Origin: Glandiceps talaboti
Taxonomy: Eukaryota; Hemichordata; Enteropneusta; Spengelidae
Length of the DNA stretch: 14,500 nt
Reading direction: 5' to 3'
NCBI RefSeq assembly: GCF_964340395.1
Contig: NC_135553.1
Span: 23,872,449 to 23,886,948, forward strand
Under the pieces are notes generated by a model. That model had not been told where the DNA came from and searched no databases. It worked only from the letters and a program-made list of their open reading frames with translations. The number at the start of each line of letters is the position of its first letter. The stretch's first letter is position 1. Of the stretch, positions 1 to 9,000 are shown one piece after another. A program made the translations under genes and the position numbers.

Positions 1-924
1 TCAGGGCATGGTTACTATGATTACCAATCATGATTGTGATTGGTATTTATCAAACGCAAAATCACGATTGTGATTGATAAATCATGATTATGATTGTGCA
101 AATCGAACGCGCCCCTGACCGGCTTACGCCATCACATGCTCGGGATAATTTGCCTGACGAATTAAATCAAGTGCCGGCTGACAGTGTTCACTTATTCAAA
201 TATGAAATCTCCCGACAGATGTCATAACATTTGCACAGCTACTCCAAAATTATATTTCAACTCTTAGCTTTATATCATATGCAAGGAGTACATTAAGTCC
301 TGCTTGCATACGGAGTAATCCGGGACTCGATACAATTGTCCCTCAGTCAGCAATATAGACTCGTGCACCGCCGCGCCTGTAAGCAGGGCTAGGAGAACAT
401 ATAACAGAAATATATTTTCAAATTACGTTTATCGCCCCCTGCCCTCATGTTTGACCGTCTTTAACCGACAAGATTGGTCGGGCTATTCGCATATCCCCGA
501 CAGAATGCGCGCGCACCACCCCTGTATCAAACAAGCGGAAAAAACTGACCCGGTGCACGGTGCGGTGCAGTGTACACCGTGATAAACCGAGTAGAGGGAT
601 CGATTCTAGGGAGTCAATCAAGTCCACCCATATGCATGATATGGCCATGTACCCAGTGAGTCGGAGATAGTGACATGAGTGAGCGCGTCCGCGCCCTTAG
701 CAACCAATTGCAACAATGTATCATCCGACACTCGAGCTACAGAAGTGAGCCACCAACGTTCATGTTGACACGATATTTTTCACGAAACGTACAGTTCGAA
801 AACTTATTACAATGTATACAACGATGATATTTTGTATGGTTGACAATAAATTTGGCATTGGAAATACCTGTTATAGCTGGATTGTAGTTGTCTGCTAGGT
901 GTGTTTTCAAGGGGACGTGCAGTG
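1..924. other. Upstream intergenic DNA, no gene recognised
   Basis: I see no recognisable gene. Three copies of a 16-bp motif ATCAYGATTRTGATTG lie at 27-42, 61-76 and 81-96. A 7-bp inverted repeat CACGGTG/CACCGTG lies at 556-562 and 575-581. The part from about 100 to 720 looks less AT-rich than the rest of the window. A 67-codon minus-strand frame at 445-648 shows no family features. Confidence 0.5.
27..96. repeat. Three-copy 16-bp short repeat
   Basis: The motif ATCAYGATTRTGATTG occurs at 27-42, 61-76 and 81-96, with one-base differences between copies and uneven spacing (34 and 20 bp). It may continue beyond the left edge. Confidence 0.6.
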
Positions 925-934
925 ATCACGTGAT
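925..934. promoter_or_regulatory. Palindromic E-box
   Basis: ATCACGTGAT is a perfect 10-bp palindrome holding the CACGTG core bound by bHLH-zip factors (USF, MITF/TFE class). It sits about 90 bp upstream of the TATA-like box. Binding is inferred from the motif only. Confidence 0.35.
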
Positions 935-994
935 ACAACAAGCAAAAATATGGCTGTTGGTAAAAAATACGCCTGCATGTCTGCAGGGCTCTCG

Positions 995-1017
995 ACCAAT
1001 CACAATGCGAAATTGGT
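995..1017 (+). promoter_or_regulatory. Inverted CCAAT-box pair
   Basis: ACCAAT (995-1000) and ATTGGT (1012-1017) form a perfect inverted pair with an 11-bp spacer, ending 4 bp before the TATA-like box. CCAAT is the NF-Y recognition core. The position fits a proximal promoter, although CCAAT boxes usually lie farther upstream of TATA. Confidence 0.4.
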
Positions 1018-1021
1018 GAAG

Positions 1022-1029
1022 TATAAAAT
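1022..1029 (+). promoter_or_regulatory. TATA-like box
   Basis: TATAAAAT is a good TATA match, 157 bp before the start codon. By the usual 25-32 bp spacing, transcription would start near 1047-1055, at the left edge of the ATGAT microsatellite. The AT-rich surroundings reduce specificity. Confidence 0.45.
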
Positions 1030-1042
1030 AAACTTTAATATA

Positions 1043-1141
1043 ATATAATATGATATGATATGATATGATATGATATGATATGATATGATATGATATAATA
1101 TATGATATGATATGATATGATATGATATGATATGATATAAT
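1043..1141. repeat. ATGAT pentanucleotide microsatellite before the start codon
   Basis: About 19 units of ATGAT with two short TAATA interruptions fill the space between the TATA-like box and the lipoxygenase ATG. The + strand contains sixteen ATGs here (1050-1090 and 1102-1132), each read as ATG ATA then TGA or TAA. If transcribed, it forms most of the 5' UTR. An AG at 1162-1163 (TTTGATACAG) could be a 5'-UTR intron acceptor that removes it. Confidence 0.9.
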
Positions 1142-1178
1142 ATACATTTATGTTTTGATACAGAATAAAGACAACAAT

Positions 1179-1640
1179 ATGGCTCACAAGCAACGCTACT
1201 TTACCATACGAACTGGTGATGTGCGAGGTTCCGGTACCAATTCACGCATTCATTTCATTTTTTTCAACGAAAAAGATGACAAAATTGAAGACATAACCCC
1301 GAACAAATTATTTTACAATGACTTTGAAAGAGGCCACGACGATGATTACCCTGTGAAAATCCCGGCCAATTTTGGACCAGTCACTAAAATTGAAGTGTGG
1401 CGTGATACAAGTTGTGGTAATGAGTGGTACGTCGACTACGTTAAAGTGCATGGAGGAGAGGAAGGAGACGATAGTGTCTTTCCAATGCAGCGATGGATTG
1501 ACTCCAAGCATGTGGTTGTCTATCGAAACAACAGCTGCCTTCCTCAGTTCGCCCCCAATCCAGACGAAAGGAGAAGCGAGCTCGATGATAATAGGGTAGC
1601 CTATGAGTTTGCTACAAAAACTGTTGGTCTTCCATCATCG
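1179..1640 (+). CDS. Lipoxygenase exon 1: PLAT/LH2 domain
   Basis: This exon encodes residues 1-154, the complete N-terminal PLAT beta-sandwich (about 5-120) plus the linker to the catalytic domain. FYNDFERG (45-52) keeps N47, D48 and E50, equivalent to the ALOX5 calcium ligands N43, D44 and E46. Of the three ALOX5 membrane-inserting tryptophans, only the W102 equivalent is kept (W106 in MQRWID). The W13 and W75 positions appear to be R16 and S78. The donor is TCG|GTGAGT, phase 0. Frames opening upstream of 1179 use TTG and add a non-homologous octapeptide, so ATG 1179 is preferred. The frame stays open past the donor to 1715, but that tail is intronic. Confidence 0.93.
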
Positions 1641-2196
1641 GTGAGTGTGTACTCTGATTTATTTGTTATCGGTGTTCTTCAATTTGGCAGTGGCACGAAT
1701 AGAACTATGTTTTGATAAGTGGAAGTGGCTTTATGTAGCCAATCATTAATATGAGTACAATATAATTTCATCACAGAAAGGTTTTAAAAACTGTTGCTGC
1801 ACTAATACCTGGTCAAAAAAATTATGACCTCCCTTTGGTAGTAAACCAAAATATCTTGATCCTCTCACTCCTGGACTACTGTGACACTGTTTATTCAAAC
1901 TGCAAAAAAAGTCAATGTTCTCACTGACAATCGATTTTTCAATAATTTCAAGGGGAAGGGGCACAAAAAAACCTGAACAGTCTGGAGGATAATCTTCCAC
2001 CCCCACCTAACCCTACCTGTGATTTTTTGAAGGGACACTCCTTTAGACCATTAATTGTGTACAACCATAGTTGTAACAGTCCTATCAAACCTGCGGCAGG
2101 ATGGTGGCTACAAATCTAGGTATATTGTAATCGATTGCGTAACAGGTAGACTGTAGGAGTATAAGATGAACTCCGATCATGGAATTTGTCATTTTT

Positions 2197-2269
<73 letters not shown>

Positions 2270-2940
2270 GGTTCAAGACCTGAATAAGTCCGAACAATTT
2301 ACATGTCCATATAAAGTAAGTACTTTTCATTGTTTTCATATGCTATTATTAGAAATGTGCCAATACTTGTACATTTTGCACAAAGTCGGTATACGGTACT
2401 TAGCTATCATTTAAGCAGAACTGGAACGTTAGGTTGATTCTCTGGTGTCGTCTGTTGTCCGTCACCTTTTTTTCAATTATCACCTTCTTCTCTGAAACGG
2501 GTGTAGGATTTTTTTGATATTTGGTGCATGTTTCTCTTGGGAGACGCTATTTAAGTTTGTTCTTACAAAGTGATATGTGTGATTTTCTATTTTTAGCACA
2601 TATTTTCTACTATTTTGTTTAAATAATGTTATTTCGACTTCTTCTCCAAACCGGTTGTCTGGTTGCTTTGACGATTGGTGTGCATGTGCCTTTGGAGGGT
2701 CCATTTAAAAATTTTCACGTCAAGTTGATAGTAGGTATATATATATATAGTACTCCACAGCTGGCTGTGTGTAATATTCATACCATTCCAAGACAAGAAC
2801 AATATTTTGCATGACAATAACCACTGTCTTCAGTATTTAAAGTGCAACAGAACTTGACTTGTTTGACAGAACTGGAGACCCACCGATGAAGAGGAGCTCA
2901 GTCTCTTCGAAATATTTGGGTTAGAACTGTATGGTTCATG

Positions 2941-3015
<75 letters not shown>

Positions 3016-6000
3016 GTATATATATGTCAAAATTGATATTTTCACATCTCTGAAACCGGTGGGTCTGGTTGTTTTAATATTTGGTGTGCTTGTAATTGTC
3101 CGGGGTAGGGGGGTCTATTTATGCTAACTTGATATGTGTCAATTTCTGTTCTGGCAGATTTGGGGTTAATTTGGTATCAGGTACAGCCCATTGGCTTGAA
3201 GGAAACCATTATAGTAGTGAACTATTTTCCGTACTCATCTGAATTGAGAAATTTTCTTTTGAAGCCAATTAGCTAATAATGATGAATGAATATAAGTTTT
3301 GTAGAGAAATCTTTGACCTGGTCTATAGGTGAGTTTGACATATGAATCACCAACACGTCACAACTATGGTAAGAAATTAATTGTAGCATAGTTGAGCTGT
3401 TTCTAGACATGCACAGTACTAAACTAATATATCAACTGTCCATCTCCTGAATCATTTATGTCACAAAAACAAAAACACAGTGGAGCTATTTCGATCGTTA
3501 AGTCGCATTTTCAGTCAAAGGTTATTTGGTTGTGTTACTCTATCGTTGACTGTTTGTAATGTGAGCCATATTCATAGATATAGATCATAGCACTGAAATA
3601 ATTGGCAATGACATTGGAATTAATTACTCCCTCACTCACACACAAAGCTCACACAACACATCTCTGGCGGCAAAATACCGGAAGTACTTTATTGTACTCC
3701 ACCAAACGGTGACAAAATACTATGACACTGCTAGAGGCTACTATGAAAGTAACCTGACAAGTGCTAACAAGTTGAAAAAACACCTGAAAAGAGGTCTGAA
3801 AAATTACAAAACTGATCGTAAACAGTTGGAAACTCAACTACAAAACAGGCAAAAGTTATTGAAAGAATAATGAAATAATAAAGGAAACTGAACTCGGTGA
3901 AAATACACAAAGTAAGACAAAATACTGCGACTGGTAACGGAGATATAAATAAATAAATGAATAACTAAACGAGTAAAAAATACAAACATATCAAATAAAT
4001 GAAGGAATGGGAGAGGGTGGGTGGGAAAAAAAAGGAAACCTGTCCCAACTGAACACTAAATTCAGAAATTTGGCTCAAACTATTGGCCAACTACTGCGAC
4101 GTGTAAACTTCAGTTGGACAGTGCAAACTAAGTGACTGAGCATGCGTGATGAGAAACTGTACACACCATTACTTTGCAGGGGTGCCAGATGTACTCGCCA
4201 AAGGTATTGGGCAGTAATTAAACAAAATGACACATTTTTAGTCAATTACTCCCTCACTCACACACAAAGCTCACACAACACATCTCTGGCGGCAAAATAC
4301 CGGAAGTACTTTATTGTACTCCACCAAACAGGAGAAAAGAATTCTGAGACCGCCAGAGAGATAAAATGGACAAAAAATTTAAAAAGAAACAGAAAATAGA
4401 ATTAGGCACAGAAAGGTTTAAGATAAAAATTGTGATAATAAAATAAAGATAAAAGTAATGTCAAAAAGTAATGAAAATAAAGATATTAAGGGAACCAAAA
4501 ACAAAAATGAAAGTGAAAGGGAAAAAAAACAGCATGCCTGTATAAAATTGAAAAGGAGACAAAACAAAATGGCTGTAAAAGCTCAAACATACATAACTGT
4601 AAAAGTGAACGAGAAACTAGCTCACCAAAAGGAACTAGCTCACCCAAACTTACGAAAAAATAAGTACACTAACGAGGTCCGGGCTAGTAGCAAATAGTCA
4701 GCGAAATTTGACTGAAGCCTTACAATAAAAGGCTCAAAAATGAGCAAAATGTGGGTACAGTACTACAAATGTCCTGTGACGTAAACTGACCCCAAAAGGT
4801 AAGCACACTAACGAGGTCCAGGCTAGCAGCAAATAGTCAGCGAAATTTGACTGAAGCCTTACAATAAAAGGCTCAAAAATGAGCAAAATGTGGGTACAGT
4901 ACTACAAATGTCCTGTGATGTAAACTGACCTGAAAAAAAGCACACTAACGAGGTCCAGGCTAGCAGCAAATAGTCAGCGGAATTTGACTGAAGCCTTACA
5001 ATAAAAGGCTCAAAAATTAGCAAAATGTGGGTACAGTACTACAAATGTCCTGTGACGAAAACTGACCCCAAAAGGTAAGCACACTAACGAGGTCCAGGCT
5101 AGCAGCAAATAGTCAGCGAAATTTGACTGAAGCCTTACAATAAAAGGCTCAAAAATGAGCAAAATGTGGGTACAGTACTACAAATGTCCTGTGACGTAAA
5201 CTGACCCCAAAAGGTAAGCACACTAACGAGGTCCAGGCTAGCAGCAAAAAGTCAGCGAAATTTGACTGAAGCCTTACAATAAAAGGCTCAAAAATTAGCA
5301 AAATGTGGGTACAGTACTACAAATGTCCTGTGACGTAAACTGACCCCAAAAGGTAAGCACACTAACGAGGTCCAGGCTAGCAGCAAATAGTCAGCGAAAT
5401 TTGACTGAAGCCTTACAATAAAAGGCTCAAAAATGAGCAAAAGGTGGGTATAGTACTACAAATGTCCTGTGACATAAACTGACCCCAAAAGGTAAGCACA
5501 CTAACTAGGTCCAGGCTAGCAGCAAATAGTCAGCGAAATTTGACTGAAGCCTTACAATAAAAGGCTCAAAAAAATGAGCAAAAGGTGGGTACAGTACTAC
5601 AAATGTCCTGTGACATAAACTGACCCCAAAAGGTAAGCACACTAACAAGGTCCAGGATAGCAGCAAATAGTCAGCGAATTTTGACTGAAGCCTTACAATA
5701 AAAGGCTCAAAAATGAGCAAAAGGTGGGTACAGTACTACAAATGTCCTGTGACATAAACTGACCCGAAAAAGTAAGCACACTAACAGGGTCCAGGCTAGC
5801 TGCAAATAGTCAGCGAAATTGGACTGAAGCCTTACAATAAAAGGCTCACAATGGCGAGTGAAATACGAGTACTGTTACTTATTAAAATTGGAGAACGAAA
5901 CTATCGGGAAAAAATTTGACTACAAAATATTGACACCTGGCAAGAACAAGGTACGAACTGGCACGGCCAAGAAGTGTACTGACGGTACTTTGAAAAATCA

Positions 6001-9000
6001 GCGAAATATGACTAAAGCCCGACACCAAAAGGCTCAAAATGGCAAGCGAAACATGAGTACTGTACTTAGGAAAATTGGCCATGGCACACGAAGGTATCGT
6101 GCTATTATTGTACCTATAGTAAACTACTACTTATCTACAGTTGTATCTATAGTAAATTTCAACTAGTCTATACCAGTATTTATAATACTTGTAAACTACA
6201 ACTAGACAATAAATATATCAACAGTAAACTACACGTAGTCAATACTTGTATCTGAGGTAAACTACAACTAGTCTATACCAGTATGTACAGTACACTACAA
6301 CTAGTCTATACTTGTATCACAGTAAACAACAACCTGTCCATACCAGTACCTACAGTAAACTACAACTTATCGATACCAGCATCTACAGTAAACTACAACT
6401 AGTCTATACCAGTATCTACAGCAAACTACAACTTGTCTATACTAGTACCTTCAGTAAACTACAACTTGTCTATACTTGTATCACAGTAAACCACAACCCG
6501 TCTATACATGTATCACAGTAAACTACAACTTGTCTATACATGTATCACAGTAAATTACAACCTGTCTATACTTGTATCACAGTAAACTACAACTTGTCTA
6601 TACTTGTATCACAGTAAACTACAACTTGTCTATACTTTTATCACAGTAAACTACAACTTGTCTATACTTGTATCACAGTAAACCACAACTTGCCTATACT
6701 TGCATCAACAGTAAACTACAACTTATCGATACCAGTAGCTACAGCAAATTACATCTTATCTATACTAGTATCTACAGTAAACTACAACTAGCCTATACTA
6801 GCATCTACAATAAACTACAACGTATCGACACTAGCATCTACAGTAAACTACAACTTATCGATACTAGCATCTACAGTAAACTACAACTAGTCTATACCAG
6901 CATCTACAGTAAACCACAACTAGTCTACACCAGTATCTACAGTAAACCACAACCAGTCCACACTTGCATCAACAGTAAACCACAACTTATTGATACTAGT
7001 ATCTACAGCAAATTACAACCAGTTCGTATCAGTATCTACAGTAACCTACAACTTATCGATACCGGCATCTACAGTAAATCACAACTAGTCTATACCAGTA
7101 TCTACAGTAAATTACAACTAGTCTATACTTGCATCCACAGTAAACTACAACTTGACTATACTAGTATCTACAGTAAACTACAACTAGACGATACTTGTAT
7201 CAAAAGTAAACTACAACTTATCGATACCAGCATGTACAGCAAATTACATTCTATCCATACTAGTATCTACAGTAAACTACAACTAGTCCATACTAGTATC
7301 TACAGTAAACTACAACATGTCCACACCAGTATCTACAGTAAACTACAACTAGTCTATACCTATATCAATAGTAAACTACAACTTATCGATACTAGCATCT
7401 ACATGTACAATAAATTACATTTTATCTATACTTGTATCTGCAATAAACTGCAATGTGTCTATACCTGAATCAAAAGTAAACCACAACTAGTCTACACTTG
7501 TATCAACAATACACTACAACCAGTCTATACCTGTGGCAACAGTAAAGTACAATTCGTCTATATTTGTAACCACAGCATTGCCTGCTTGTATTGATAGTAA
7601 AGTACGTTTTTATACATTTATGTATAATTGTATATAATAAACTGTAAATAGGCTGTATTTGAATATACAATAAACCACAACTAGTCTCTACATGTTTTAG
7701 AGTAACTACTGCAAGTCTATATTTGTACCTAAAGTAGAGTATGTATAGTCTATACGTTTGTCTACAGTACATTAAAACTAGTCTATACTTTTATCTACAG
7801 TTAACACAGGTCTACATGTATACCTGCATCTGCAGTAAATTACAAATGGCCTATGCGTGAATGTACAGTAAATCACAACTATTCTATACCTGTATCTGCA
7901 GTAAAATATAACTTGTGTAAATTTGTATCGACCGTAAAGTACAATTTGTCTATACTTGTATGTAGACATGTAAAGTACAAACAGTTTACACTCATATGCA
8001 CAGTAAACTAAACCTAGACTATACTTGTATGTATGGTAAATTACAACTTGTATATATTTGTATCTAGAAAAAACTTCAACTAGTCCATCCCTGTATTATA
8101 GTAATCTACACTAGGCTGTATTTGTAAAGTAAACTAGAACTTCTCTATATTTTTATCAATTGTAATCCACAACTTGTAAAGGAAAGTTCGACTACAAAAT
8201 ATTGCCACCTGGCCAGAAGAAGATACGAACTGGCACAGCCAAGTAGCGTACTGACAGGGTTAATAAAAATGAGTGCATTGCTCAAATCGTCAAAGGCAAC
8301 ACACGTATGGCATACGGTCGGTATATACGACGGTAACACAGGTAACATGCCTCAGAACGAAAATGAAAGGAACTGCTAATATTAGGCACACTATGGGTAA
8401 CTACGACCAGACATCTTTCATTTGGTCTCTGGGTACTTTGTCCTTAAAAGGACACTGTGTCACGCCATCGTTGATCAGCTGCTGTTGTGTCCGCCATGCG
8501 ACTGAACAACTGGCTCCATATATAGTGACGTCACTCTTCTGGCGGGAAATGTTCATGAAGGCGTATAACTGACTGGTTAACACTTGCACTTGACCCAAAA
8601 GTTCGTCGAGCTGCCCCTGAACTTTGGTCCCTTGTCTTCTAATCTGGGTTGTCTTCTTAGGTCGCGTTAACTCTGGCTTCGCGCCTAATTCAGCGAAAAT
8701 CTTTGGTTCGATCGTAACTTGACCAAAATCGTCAACCTTGGCTACTTCCGAATCCTGAACATCTGACTGTTGCTCATCCCTGTCCTGGAACAACATACTG
8801 ATGCAAATAAACTGGCTGAAACCGACTGTGAGGTTGGGAGATATCGTGAAAGATCAAAAAAAAAGGAAACCTGTCCCAACTGAACACTAAATTCAGAAAT
8901 TTGGCTCAAACTATTGGCCAACTACTGCGACGTGTAAACTTCAGTTGGACAGTGCAAACTAAGTGACTGAGCATGCGTGATGAGAAACTGTACACACCAT

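Larger units (their letters stand above)
2484..3145. repeat. Three diverged direct copies of a ~100-bp repeat
   Basis: Copies lie near 2484-2580, 2637-2735 and 3043-3145. Each has a CTCTGAAACCGG-like start, a GTCTGGTTGTTTTGA-like stretch, ATTTGGTGTGCATGT, a GGAGGGTCYATTTA-like block, and ends near TTGATATGTGT or TTGATAGTAGG. Divergence is high, with indels. This is probably an old interspersed family or a decayed tandem array. I cannot name the family. Confidence 0.6.

Noticed and set aside
926-1147. Minus-strand frame of ISYHI repeats
   Set aside because: It is only the translation of the ATGAT microsatellite.
1641-1715. Read-through extension of exon 1 to the stop at 1713
   Set aside because: The GTGAGT donor at 1641 and the matching exon 2 at 2271 give a far better lipoxygenase alignment; read-through would give only a PLAT-domain protein.
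2085-2339. Minus-strand frame with an Arg-Glu run
   Set aside because: It is the reverse translation of the CT tract and includes exon 2 on the wrong strand.
2881-2914. Hammerhead-ribozyme-like core (CCGATGA, hairpin, GAAA)
   Set aside because: The conserved CUGAUGA is CCGAUGA, and the hairpin register leaves an A opposite C at the first stem II pair, so the required geometry is missing.
5505-5720. Minus-strand frame with two similar 30-residue parts
   Set aside because: It lies within the 139-bp satellite. The repeat comes from an indel that happens to keep frame between two monomers, and other monomers break it.
6108-8172. CRISPR-like regular repeats
   Set aside because: The units are head-to-tail with no unique spacers and lie in a eukaryotic intron; this is a minisatellite.
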